NCBI GenBank assembly: GCA_024223125.1 | Contig: JAAEOP010001351.1 | Span: 1-17,200 of the forward strand | Source: Chloroflexota bacterium | GTDB lineage: Bacteria > Chloroflexota > Anaerolineae > Promineifilales > Promineifilaceae | Direction: 5' to 3' | Length of the DNA stretch: 17,200 nucleotides | Shown: positions 1 to 6,810 of the stretch, one piece after another | Layout of the letters: every line of letters begins with the position of its first letter | How positions within the stretch are numbered: position 1 is the first letter of the stretch | Notes under the pieces: generated by a model | What the model was told of the DNA's origin: nothing | Seen by the model: the letters and a program-made list of their open reading frames with translations, nothing else | Databases searched by the model: none | Position numbers and translations under genes: made by a program

Positions 1-53
1 CTCCCGAAAATCGGGAGGGTCGCAGGCGATTGACATTTCGGGCAAGCATTCAT
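1..53 (-). CDS. Possible zinc-ribbon protein, N-terminal fragment
   Basis: Reading leftward from an ATG at 53-51, the frame stays open to the window edge (17 codons) and begins with Asn-Ala-Cys-Pro-Lys-Cys-Gln, a CPKC knuckle typical of small zinc-ribbon proteins. There is no convincing Shine-Dalgarno sequence: the nearest purine-rich stretch is about 14 nt upstream. Two hairpins lie at the start: 46-52 pairs with 58-64 around the ATG itself, and a ctacg/cgtag pair lies just upstream. Only the N-terminus is visible, so this could be a chance open frame; function beyond metal binding cannot be said. Confidence 0.3.
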   Translation of the reverse strand, partial: MNACPKCQSPATLPIFG

Positions 54-596
54 GTTTTGAATGCGTTATCCTACGCGTTGCCTTCGTAGACTCCAAATTT
101 GCACCTCATTTTCAGCGATAGCACTAAGTATGAAAAACAGTATTGACATTATAAAGCCAACTAAACTGATACGTTTAAGCAAATAGCACAAATTTTCGTG
201 TCTATCTGAACTCATACTTTATCGCCTTCATTGCTCAAATAATAGCCCATTCCAAAATGAGACAAATTGATCGCTACATTGGTTTACATTGTTTGCCCAC
301 TAACTACTTAATTAACCTGCACGTTAGTCGGATAAACTTCTCTGAATTCGTTTTATCCGACTAACCGTTCCAAAGGCCAATGCCACGGTTAAGTAGCGCG
401 GGGCCGGTTAGCCAAATTCCATCTGCGTTGCTGTAAAACCGCCAGCCAATTAACAGCTATGCTCCAATGAACAGACCACAATAACAAACTAACCAAATCC
501 GACCCTAGAATTATTTTCATTCATGGCAACTTATACTTTGTCGGTAAGCTAACGCCGCGTTTCTGCCGCCCTGGATCCACTTTCACTGATTAAGTA
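54..596. other. Gene-poor gap with inverted repeats
   Basis: No convincing gene of normal size is present. The stretch carries the nested inverted repeat at 304-396, and a short minus-strand open frame at 520-389 (43 codons, ATG, no Shine-Dalgarno). Part of that frame, 475-500, matches 22 of 26 bases with 1913-1938 near the 5' end of the neighbouring nuclease gene and keeps the same reading phase (Leu-x-Ser-Leu-Leu-Leu-Trp in both). The rest is AT-rich with no recognisable RNA gene. The gap lies 3' of the minus-strand nuclease gene, so any terminator for it should be here, but no hairpin plus T-tract was seen. Confidence 0.5.
304..396. repeat. Nested inverted-repeat element (branched fold)
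   Basis: Seen directly: a perfect 14-bp inverted repeat (323-336 with 352-365, 15-nt loop); immediately beside it a 7-bp one (362-368 with 385-391); and an enclosing 8-bp pair (304-311 ctacttaa with 389-396 ttaagtag). Together they can fold as one outer stem enclosing branches, although the arms overlap at 362-365 and 389-391 and so partly compete. No T-tract follows on either strand, so it is not a standard terminator. The outer ends of the 14-bp arms (gttagtc/gactaac) resemble but do not match integron attC core sites. Confidence 0.6.
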
Positions 597-1778
597 TTAT
601 GTTAATGGTAAAAATCGCCCTGATGGTTTCGGCGGCTCGAACAATAGATTGTGTTGTTTTTCGGTGATTAGTGATACCCATTGCTTCGATTCGGCATCGT
701 AGGCCAAATCTTCTGGCCACTCTAGAGTATTTACCTGCCCTTGCCCGTCCGGTTCATAATTAAACAATTCATACCCATTGGCATCGATAGCTAAACGCTG
801 GACCTTGCTTTGGAAACCAAGAGTGCAAACCGCGTCAAATCTAAGAATGGTTAAATCAGCTATTCGTACTCGTTGCCCTCCAGTGGTTAGGGATAATTCA
901 CTATATGCAGTTATTATCCGAGCCGACCGTCCAATTGACGGGCGAAACAACAGAATTTTTCCTGGTTTATCACTATTCCACATGTAAGTCCTTGTAATCA
1001 GAGAACTACTGGAAGACTGGTGACCGGTGTGGTTAATACATAGACACGAAAAAGTCTTATCAATATCGTGTAGTCCGTGAATTTTCAGAAGAACTGCTTC
1101 ATTGCCAATACTCGAACTTGTTTCGGGGTTGTGGAGTCCGATAAACACATCAAGGCGCTGTAATGGCTTCTGCCAGTCTAGAAAACGTTCCATTTGCCCA
1201 AGTGTTCTCTCTACGCGGTCAAATCTTGCGGTAACCGCATTTTGCAATTGATTTCCAAATTTAGAGACAAGGGCTAGTTGTTCCGTGGGTGACATTGGGA
1301 TATCCAGATAGTGTAGCCTTGCAATTAGCCCCTCTGGACTATCGAGAGCGTGACGAAGTCGTTCCATATCGAAAATATCTACGATGTTAACATTCTTTCT
1401 TTGTGTATAAGTTTTCAGCAGTTCAATTCTGGTCGGTGTCAAATCCACGTTCGTGAAGAATACAAATGCAACAAGAGATGGGTTTTCTTCGAGTGCACGA
1501 TCGAGATCTGTCTTGAACTTGTGTTCTGCATCCGCCCTTGTGGAATCGTCCACACCTCCCCCATTTTTGAATCCAACAGCACCCCATACCGGAATTGCAC
1601 CTTGATAAACAGCTTCAATATCTCTTCCGCCATCTGGTCCTCCCTTTGGGCGACGTGGCCGCTCATGCGTATACGGACCTAAAAGGGGAAGAAGTGCAAG
1701 GCACATTCTCTCGCGCATTACTTGATTGCTATCGAGATGGTTGCGTATCCGCTCCTCTGTCAACTTAGGACCATTCAT
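597..1778 (-). CDS. PD-(D/E)XK nuclease-like protein
   Basis: A 393-residue protein if the start is the ATG at 1778-1776, which has a good purine-rich site (ggaggg, about 10 nt upstream). The open frame extends further to an ATG at 1979, adding 67 residues with one hydrophobic segment; I prefer the shorter form because part of that extension matches a gap sequence at 475-500 and the only TATAAT box (1992-1987) sits right at the longer start. Counting from the longer start, residues 113-122 read GGPDGGRDIE, followed by GAVGFKNGG (134-141) and FVFFTNVDLTP (172-182). This spacing of D...D-x-E...(F)K is that of restriction-endonuclease-like folds of the Mrr type. The C-terminal half (about 280-455) is not recognised. 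A defence or effector role is possible by fold alone; no partner genes are adjacent. Confidence 0.6.
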   Translation of the reverse strand: MNGPKLTEERIRNHLDSNQVMRERMCLALLPLLGPYTHERPRRPKGGPDGGRDIEAVYQGAIPVWGAVGFKNGGGVDDSTRADAEHKFKTDLDRALEENPSLVAFVFFTNVDLTPTRIELLKTYTQRKNVNIVDIFDMERLRHALDSPEGLIARLHYLDIPMSPTEQLALVSKFGNQLQNAVTARFDRVERTLGQMERFLDWQKPLQRLDVFIGLHNPETSSSIGNEAVLLKIHGLHDIDKTFSCLCINHTGHQSSSSSLITRTYMWNSDKPGKILLFRPSIGRSARIITAYSELSLTTGGQRVRIADLTILRFDAVCTLGFQSKVQRLAIDANGYELFNYEPDGQGQVNTLEWPEDLAYDAESKQWVSLITEKQHNLLFEPPKPSGRFLPLT

Positions 1779-2039
1779 TCTGTTCTTTCCCTCCGTGATC
1801 AACAATTGGGGGCACTTTAATTTGTTATCCAACCTTGCTGCGGTAGATTTTCCAGCTACTATAGTAAAATGGCTGTCAACATCCTCAATACTCACACGGC
1901 CGTAAACCACCAACCACAACAACAAACTAATCAAAGCTAACGATTGCACAACCAGCTCACCGACTCTTGCATGACTCAACTATTTCATTATAGCGAAATC
2001 CTTGCAAAAATCATAGGGTTGTGTTCATGCTTTCTTCTT

Positions 2040-2080
2040 TTCAAAGAGCTTCCCCCACTTTTGCGAGGAAGCTCTTTGAA
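2040..2080. terminator. 14-bp perfect hairpin next to decayed gene
   Basis: Arms 2040-2053 and 2067-2080 are perfectly complementary with a 13-nt loop. The hairpin abuts the stop codon (2083-2081) of the minus-strand decayed gene and lies about 60 nt upstream of the nuclease open frame. No run of T follows on either strand, so intrinsic termination is doubtful; it may instead be a processing site or repeat. Confidence 0.4.
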
Positions 2081-2839
2081 CTAAAACATGCTTAATTGTT
2101 TTTGAGCTACAGGGTCGAGTCCATTTTTCCGAACACGGCCGTCAGCCTTATGCACCCCAAACACCAACCTCTGCGGCATTGTGGTTTGCACCTTGACCGG
2201 GGTTGGCGCCGGTTTTGCATCATTAGGTACATCTGCGTTGTTAGGGGTAATCAGTATGGGTGGGTCGAATAACACGTACTTATAACCACGATACTTGACT
2301 GCCTTGCCGTGCCCACGGCCGTGTGTTTCTCTAACATCCGGCAAAATGGTTTCAAACAACAAGTCTATGCGATCGCCAGACAAGTCGATCTGGTAAGCTT
2401 CGATGATGTTTTTCTTTGTTCAGGGGCCTTTAAGCACACGGGTCGGCACCAGCGTTTTGCCGTCAACAGTGAAAATCGTATGCACTTTGGTTTTGGGTTA
2501 CAGCGCCTGGCGCATGTTTTCGTAGACATTCGGTTCTACTCGTAGAGATCCGTCATTTGTTTTCGCGCAAACAATATCACTGTCATCTTTTGTAATTCTT
2601 GCATGCCCATTGGCGCTGATAACTTCGGCCGTTTCATTCCCATTCAGCGGCACGGCCGTGCCCATAACAACCGGAGCCGGTGCGATCTTGCCTTTGTGGA
2701 CAAAGCCGCCATGATCAAATGACAGCGTGTAATCTCCGCGTTCTGCCGCGGGGATGCGTCCCACGCCTGATAGGAATATCATTTCAATTCTGATCTCTAC
2801 TCCAAGTGCAACATCCACTCTTAACGATGAGATGCTCAT
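2081..2839 (-). pseudogene. Decayed gene with two in-frame stops
   Basis: One minus-strand reading frame runs from an ATG at 2839 to a TAG at 2083-2081 but is broken by TAA at 2500-2498 and TGA at 2422-2420. The two large pieces (113 and 100 residues) and the 25-residue middle piece are all in the same phase and all look protein-like (for example FTVDGKTLVPTRVLKGP between the stops), so this reads as a single gene of about 250 codons with nonsense mutations. A further protein-like piece lies upstream in another frame at about 2930-2825 (YRRLAITFQQGRPVLFKTL), suggesting an additional frameshift near 2825. Three ACGGCCGT palindromes fall in it, in coding phases matching intact genes. Function is not recognised. 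Confidence 0.5.
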
Positions 2840-2928
2840 CCGTCAAAGTTTTGAACAATACCGGTCTGCCTTGCTGGAAGGTGATGGCGAGGCGGCGGTA
2901 GCAATAGTCGATATTCTCAATCTGTAGA

Positions 2929-2967
2929 ATACAGAATATTGTATCGATTGAATATTTGGGCTATAAT
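2929..2967 (+). promoter_or_regulatory. vapBC promoter with overlapping operator-like dyads
   Basis: A perfect TATAAT at 2962-2967 lies 17 nt after a weak -35 (TTGTAT, 2939-2944). A dyad ATACA-(6)-TGTAT spans 2929-2944 across the -35, and a wider imperfect dyad pairs atattc...aatc (2911-2922) with gattgaatat (2946-2955). Toxin-antitoxin operons are commonly autorepressed by the antitoxin binding such dyads, so these are candidate operators; that is inference. Predicted transcription start is near 2974, about 35 nt before the antitoxin ATG. Confidence 0.55.
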
Positions 2968-3008
2968 TTTTTAGCGTAATACAATTTTGTTTTCGTAGGA
3001 TATTTTGT

Positions 3009-3215
3009 ATGATTACCGTATCTGTCTCGCCTAAATATCAAGTTGTCATCCCAAAGGCTATTCGTGAAGCCCTAAATATTCAACCAGGTCAAAAAATACA
3101 GGTTATTCAATATCAAAACCGTATTGAACTTATACCGATTAGGCCCATTAAATTGGCTCGTGGTTTTTTGAAAGGAATAGATACATCTGTTAATCGTGAA
3201 GAGGATCGTGTATGA
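3009..3215 (+). CDS. vapB: AbrB/MazE-fold antitoxin of a VapBC-type pair
   Basis: A 68-residue protein whose first 45 residues have the SpoVT/AbrB-MazE swapped-hairpin pattern: VSPKYQVVIPKAIREALNI followed by PGQ and a beta-rich half. This domain binds DNA; the C-terminal tail (about 48-68) would wrap the toxin. The ATG has an upstream gtagga about 8 nt away and sits behind the TATAAT promoter at 2962. Its stop overlaps the toxin start by 4 bp (ATGA), the standard coupling for such pairs. Expected role: neutralise the PIN toxin and repress the operon. The domain call is strong; target specificity is unknown. Confidence 0.85.
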   Translation: MITVSVSPKYQVVIPKAIREALNIQPGQKIQVIQYQNRIELIPIRPIKLARGFLKGIDTSVNREEDRV

Positions 3216-3586
3216 ATGTGATGGATTCCTCGGGTTGGTTAGAATATTTTGCGGATGGGTCAAACGCAGAGTTCTTTGCCCCAGCTATAGAAAACTTGGA
3301 TGAAATACTTGTGCCCACAATCAGTTTGTACGAAGTATTTAAACGTGTTTTGCAGCAAAAGGGAAAAGATAACGCCCTCGAAGCAATCGCTGTGATGATG
3401 CAAGGGCAGGTTGTGGTCTTAGACACAGTGATTGCGATCAGCGCCGCTAAAATATCGGATGAGTTGAAAATACCAATGGCGGACAGTATTATGCTGGCAA
3501 CTGCACGCGAACACGAAGCGGTGCTTTGGACGCAGGATGCTGACTTTGCTTCAATATCAGATGTAAAATACACACCCAAAAAGTAA
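3212..3586 (+). CDS. vapC: PIN-domain toxin (VapC-type ribonuclease)
   Basis: A 124-residue protein of the usual VapC length. The acidic residues expected for the Mg-dependent PIN RNase site are in place: Asp5 (MDSSGWLEYF), Glu41 (SLYEVFK), Asp91 (PMADSIMLATA) and Asp109/Asp111 (WTQDADF). PIN toxins cleave tRNA or rRNA when freed from the antitoxin; the substrate here cannot be told. It overlaps vapB by 4 bp and is expected to be co-transcribed with it. The frame is intact with no missing catalytic residue, so the pair is probably functional, in contrast to the decayed gene just upstream. Confidence 0.85.
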   Translation: MNVMDSSGWLEYFADGSNAEFFAPAIENLDEILVPTISLYEVFKRVLQQKGKDNALEAIAVMMQGQVVVLDTVIAISAAKISDELKIPMADSIMLATAREHEAVLWTQDADFASISDVKYTPKK

Positions 3587-3668
3587 AATGAGCAAAAGTG
3601 TCTCCACTGCTACCCAATTACCAAACCGCTAACTCATCTGTGGTTACAATAGGTATTGGGAGAAGTTC

Positions 3669-3749
3669 ATGAGTTACCCAATTATCACACATAAAGTTGG
3701 GGCTACGGCCGTCTTCACCCCCCAAGATCATTTAGCTTACCGTCGTTAG
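3669..3749 (+). CDS. Small open frame (26 residues)
   Basis: ATG at 3669 is preceded by gggagaa about 4 nt upstream and opens a 26-codon frame ending in TAG at 3747-3749. One ACGGCCGT palindrome (3705-3712) falls in it in the Thr-Ala-Val phase, the phase most used in real genes of this window. That and the ribosome site are the only support. It could be the truncated N-terminus of a larger lost gene. No function is recognised. Confidence 0.25.
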   Translation: MSYPIITHKVGATAVFTPQDHLAYRR

Positions 3750-3917
3750 ATGGGAAAGGGGCTATCTAAGGAATCATACACGGCGATGGCGTCGGCAACC
3801 GGCCGTAGACGAAAATCTCGCCGCCGGGTTTGCAGCGGAACCTGGAAAAAGGGGGTGGCTTGCTTAAAGTGCGTTCCGGCGTCGCCAAAGTTTAGGGAAC
3901 GCTCGTTTTTAACTTGG

Positions 3918-3955
3918 CCAGATTGGTTCACTCTTTCGAGAGTGAACCAATCTGG
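3918..3955. terminator. 17-bp perfect hairpin with TTCG loop
   Basis: Arms 3918-3934 and 3939-3955 pair perfectly over 17 bp around a TTCG tetraloop. It begins 4 nt after the stop codon of the minus-strand radical SAM gene, where a terminator or 3'-end stabilising hairpin would lie. No T-tract follows on the minus strand (ccaagttaaaaa), so it is not a textbook intrinsic terminator. The next 170 bp on its left carry a minus-strand open frame (3931-3746) that starts inside the hairpin arm and is of doubtful reality. Confidence 0.5.
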
Positions 3956-3959
3956 AAAC

Positions 3960-5507
3960 TCAAAAGTTATTTACGGGCAAGCCCTTAGGATTAGGTCCTT
4001 GCACTTCACCAAAAGAAAAAGTTAATGGCTGCGGCACAAAGGGAATGCCTTGTGCTTTCGCTTTGGCACGGGCGTGTTGACGGGTGGCTAACTGGCTGCG
4101 AGCCTGTTCCCGGTAGCCGACGTTGTTGTAAGCACAGAAAGGAATTTGTTTGCCATCAGGCAGCAAGATTTCTTTGCAACATTTCATCAGATTTTTCTGG
4201 TTAAATGTCCACGGGTCCAGAAAATCTTGCAGCATGACCATGAAGATGCCCCCGTCTAGCGGCCCCATGTCAATATTCAAGCCACAGGCAGCACAGGTTA
4301 GCGCAAACTCATCGGCCGCTTTTTCCAAACCTGGTAAGGCCGATGAAGACCATAACCCTTCCAAGGCCCGTCTGACATCCAGGTCCAAGGTAGGCATGGC
4401 ACTGTTACTGATGTAATCCAGGTAATCGTCAATATCAATCAGACGGGGCAAGGGCAACACATTTTCTCCTTCGACATAAGCATAGGTGACAGAGTTGCAG
4501 GTGGGGAAGCAGCAGGGCACGGGCACAAAATCGGTGGTGCGGAACATGCCTTCTGTTTGCGCGGCCAGCAGGGCGATAATGTCGGGGTTGGTAATGCGCT
4601 TCATGGGGTCGTGGGTGTTGTAACGGCCGCTGTGAAATGCCGGCTGAAAATTAACCCCAAAGACGGCCGGGTGCTCCAAACCAAAGCGGACGATGGCCCC
4701 AATCTCATGCTCATTTACTCCCTGTTCAATGGCTGGCACCAGGATGACGGGACAATCAATGTCCGCCAGACGATCTAGCGCTTTTAGCTTCTCCGGCAGA
4801 ATATCCGGTTCATTGCGGATAATGCGGTACGTTTCTGAATCGAAGCCATCAAATTGAAAATAAATGGCCGGTTTGATCTTGTTGAGTTGGGTCAGAAACT
4901 CGTCATCGTAGGCAATCCGTTTGCCGTTGGTGTTGAGCATAATGTAGCGAATATTGCGCTCCATGGCTGCTTTGAGCATGGGAATAATTTGGGGATGGAT
5001 GGTCGGTTCACCACCGGAAAATTGAATCACCTCGCCTAGCCCTTCGGCGGCTACAAAATGATCTAAGATCTGTTCCACATCTGGCAGGGTGAGATTGTAA
5101 CCATGCCCGGCATCGGCAAAACAGAGGGGGCAGTCCATGTTACAGGCGGTGTTGACTTCGATGATGCCCACACAGGCATGCTGTTGGTGATCGGGACAAA
5201 GGCCACAGTCGTGGGGGCAACCATGTACGATTTCGGTGGTGTGTTGCAGGGGGATGGTTCCCGGTTTATTGAATTTGGCCGCATTAACGTAGGTTTGGGC
5301 GTCCCCATAAACCAGAGCTTCAAAAGGGCCATGTTCGGGGCAGCGTTTGAACATGTACACTTTGTTGTCGCGCAGGCGAATCTGAGCATCTATGACGCGG
5401 CGACATTGGGGGCAAATACTACGAGTAAATTCATAGAAAACATAGTCGGCATCTTTTTTGTGTACAGTTTCCAGTGGTCGGGCAATGAGGGGATGTGGCG
5501 GGGTCAT
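3960..5507 (-). CDS. Radical SAM enzyme, tetraether-synthase-like (Tes/MJ0619, COG1964)
   Basis: A 515-residue protein. The radical SAM motif CNMDCPLC is at 122-129 and is followed by SGGEPT (164-169), which binds SAM. The N-terminus carries extra metal-ligand cysteines: CPQC (32-35), CPEHG (56-60), and GCPHDCGLCPDHQQHAC ending at Cys112. The C-terminal half adds PCC...C (332-337), CAAC (405-408), CC (443-444) and Cys458, consistent with auxiliary Fe-S clusters. This N-terminal pattern is that of the COG1964/MJ0619 family, whose archaeal member Tes joins lipid tails into tetraethers; bacterial relatives are mostly uncharacterised. A lipid-tail coupling role here is inference. It lies about 60 bp downstream of a Met-rich membrane protein on the same strand. 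The ATG lacks a clear Shine-Dalgarno sequence. Confidence 0.8.
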   Translation of the reverse strand: MTPPHPLIARPLETVHKKDADYVFYEFTRSICPQCRRVIDAQIRLRDNKVYMFKRCPEHGPFEALVYGDAQTYVNAAKFNKPGTIPLQHTTEIVHGCPHDCGLCPDHQQHACVGIIEVNTACNMDCPLCFADAGHGYNLTLPDVEQILDHFVAAEGLGEVIQFSGGEPTIHPQIIPMLKAAMERNIRYIMLNTNGKRIAYDDEFLTQLNKIKPAIYFQFDGFDSETYRIIRNEPDILPEKLKALDRLADIDCPVILVPAIEQGVNEHEIGAIVRFGLEHPAVFGVNFQPAFHSGRYNTHDPMKRITNPDIIALLAAQTEGMFRTTDFVPVPCCFPTCNSVTYAYVEGENVLPLPRLIDIDDYLDYISNSAMPTLDLDVRRALEGLWSSSALPGLEKAADEFALTCAACGLNIDMGPLDGGIFMVMLQDFLDPWTFNQKNLMKCCKEILLPDGKQIPFCAYNNVGYREQARSQLATRQHARAKAKAQGIPFVPQPLTFSFGEVQGPNPKGLPVNNF

Positions 5508-5523
5508 TTTTATAGGGGATTGA

Positions 5524-5555
5524 GAGATTGGAGATTGCCGGCAATCTCCAATCTC
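5524..5555. repeat. 32-bp perfect palindrome built from GAGATTG heptamers
   Basis: Bases 5524-5539 and 5540-5555 are exact reverse complements with no spacer. Each arm is the heptamer gagattg repeated, ending in gcc. It sits in the short gap between the membrane-protein gene and the radical SAM gene. The same heptamer recurs at 10778-10795 upstream of argC and at 13266-13318 inside argD. Confidence 0.85.
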
Positions 5556-5568
5556 AATTTAGATTAAA

Positions 5569-6018
5569 TTAAAACAGTCCATAAACCAGAGCAACAACGA
5601 TGCCAAAGATAACGTGCCCAATCAGGCCGCCCATGAAGGCCATTGTGCCACCGTTGTTGGTCATGAAGACGCCGGGGGCATCTATGGTACCGGCTTTTAC
5701 ACCGGCGTGCATCATACCCATACCGCCCATCATTAACCCGGCAACTAGCCAGTGAACCATCCCGAAGAGCGCTCCCCAGAGGATGCTTACGGAGCCAGCG
5801 CCGGCGCTCCATAAAAGAACATAAACGATGCCAAAGATCATGCCCATCATCAGATGAATAATCCAGCCGACGGTCCGATTACCGTTTTTGTCGAACATGG
5901 AGCCTAACATGCCGACGATATCCATTTCTGGCATTCCCATTTTGGGGGCCATGGCCATAACCATAGTGATTACTAATGTTCCCACAGTACCAGCCACAAT
6001 TGCTGCAATAATGTTCAC
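5569..6018 (-). CDS. Met-rich four-helix membrane protein
   Basis: A 149-residue protein starting at GTG (6018-6016), with a strong Shine-Dalgarno sequence (taaggagg) about 7 nt upstream. About 14 % of residues are Met, clustered in MVMAMAPKMGMPEM (19-32) and GLMMGGMGMM. There are four likely membrane spans, near 3-25, 51-70, 74-98 and 128-149. It resembles uncharacterised small membrane families such as DUF6789 (from memory, tentative). It is the first gene of a two-gene minus-strand unit with the radical SAM enzyme. The Met/His-rich loops could bind copper or another soft metal, but that is inference. Confidence 0.7.
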   Translation of the reverse strand: MNIIAAIVAGTVGTLVITMVMAMAPKMGMPEMDIVGMLGSMFDKNGNRTVGWIIHLMMGMIFGIVYVLLWSAGAGSVSILWGALFGMVHWLVAGLMMGGMGMMHAGVKAGTIDAPGVFMTNNGGTMAFMGGLIGHVIFGIVVALVYGLF

Positions 6019-6140
6019 TTTTCGCCTCCTTACGGCTTCGGGTCAGACAGACTCCCTAATCCTATTGCCACTCCGGCAATAATAAATTTCAGGGCTGTCT
6101 GAACCTTGTTCAGTAAATTTGTTATTTGATTAGTTGTTTC

Positions 6141-6167
6141 TTGACGTCAAGAGTTATGTTATACAAT
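6141..6167 (+). promoter_or_regulatory. Candidate promoter with TTGACGTCAA palindrome
   Basis: TTGACG (6141-6146) lies 15 nt before TACAAT (6162-6167). The -35 is the left half of a perfect 10-bp palindrome TTGACGTCAA (6141-6150), a possible operator. If used, it gives the DUF427 gene an untranslated leader of about 250 nt. The spacer is shorter than the optimal 17 nt, so support is moderate. Confidence 0.4.
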
Positions 6168-6423
6168 GATAGATTTGTTGCATAGTTGAAATCTTACCCG
6201 GCGGGGGAGATCCGTACTGTAAGCAAGCTCTCTTTTTCAGAGGTGCGACGCTCTTGTAAAAGGCTAAAAAGTGCATCGCACCTGAAAGTGGGGGAAGTTA
6301 CGGAGAATGATGGGACATACCGTTATCCTTAACATTGTGTAAAGGTTCCACCTTTTTGAAAAAGTGGAACCTCTGTAAGATTGGCGCAAATAACCCCATC
6401 ATGAAAGGTGTGAGGTTTTTTTT
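6168..6423 (+). promoter_or_regulatory. Long structured 5' leader upstream of DUF427 gene
   Basis: This 256-nt leader contains an outer pair tccgta/tacgga (6211-6216 with 6299-6304) enclosing an 8-bp hairpin aggtgcga/tcgcacct (6241-6248 with 6276-6283) that extends further through tttc/gaaa. A second hairpin at 6343-6372 is a repeat-family member. Just before the start, aacc...ggtt pairing (6392-6417) leads into eight T (6416-6423) touching the ATG at 6424. It does not match a riboswitch class I know. Compensatory changes in homologues would be needed to call it a regulatory RNA. Confidence 0.35.
6343..6372. repeat. REP-like hairpin, GGTTCCACC family, copy 1
   Basis: aggttccac (6343-6351) pairs with gtggaacct (6364-6372); after one mismatch the stem continues as ttt/aaa. 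It matches a second copy at 10438-10469 in both sequence and fold. No T-tract follows. Confidence 0.6.
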
Positions 6424-6810
6424 ATGAACAGACGTACTATCACGATTCGGGATAATTTTTCGGGCAAGATGTTGGCTACGGCCGAGGAAAATGGTGGCGT
6501 TCAACTTTTTGAAGGCGCCTGGTATTTTGATCGTGACGCAGTGGACATGAGTAATCTGACAATAACAGACCGCACTTATATTTGCCCTTATAAAGGCGTT
6601 TGTTACTGGATTGATCTGGATATGCCTGGGCATCAGGCTACCAATATAGGTTTTACTTATTTTGAGGTGAAATCGGGCTATGAATTTATCCAGCACAAAA
6701 TTGGCCTTTATGCCGGCAAAAGGGAAGCCACAGAGCAAACGGCTACTGAAGGCGGAATACAGAATGCGGAATGCGGAATGCGGAATACGAAACACGGAGG
6801 AGACAGATGA
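6424..6810 (+). CDS. DUF427 domain protein
   Basis: A 128-residue protein. The DUF427 hallmarks are visible: GAWYFDRDAVDMSNL (31-45), TYICPYKG (51-58) and a Tyr/Phe-rich beta region up to IGLYAGK (93-99). The family is a small beta-barrel of unknown biochemical role. Residues from about 111 to 128 are encoded by a period-7 tandem repeat (6754-6795) and are probably an added tail rather than part of the domain. gagg lies 8 nt before the ATG, but the intervening bases are eight T, which is unusual. The stop overlaps the start of the next gene (ATGA at 6807-6810), so the flavoprotein is translationally coupled and likely shares its pathway. Confidence 0.8.
   Translation: MNRRTITIRDNFSGKMLATAEENGGVQLFEGAWYFDRDAVDMSNLTITDRTYICPYKGVCYWIDLDMPGHQATNIGFTYFEVKSGYEFIQHKIGLYAGKREATEQTATEGGIQNAECGMRNTKHGGDR
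6754..6795 (+). repeat. Period-7 tandem repeat (GGAATGC) in the DUF427 tail
   Basis: Six heptamers read ggaatac, agaatgc, ggaatgc, ggaatgc, ggaatac, gaaacac. The array is in frame with the DUF427 gene and ends at the ggagg that serves as Shine-Dalgarno for the next gene. The minus-strand translation gives the FRIPHSAFRI pattern common in spurious database ORFs. Confidence 0.85.

Noticed and set aside
323..365. Integron attC site
   Set aside because: The core boxes fail the consensus at one position each, the stem has no extrahelical base, and no integrase is in the window.
3190..3579. Minus-strand 129-codon frame
   Set aside because: It is antisense to vapC, whose PIN catalytic residues are all in place on the plus strand.
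5103..5567. Plus-strand 154-codon frame
   Set aside because: It is a shadow of the radical SAM gene, whose Cys motifs lie on the other strand.
6771..6806. Upstream start of the flavoprotein at 6771
   Set aside because: Those codons are heptamer repeat; the ATG at 6807 has ggagg 6 nt upstream and the usual ATGA overlap.
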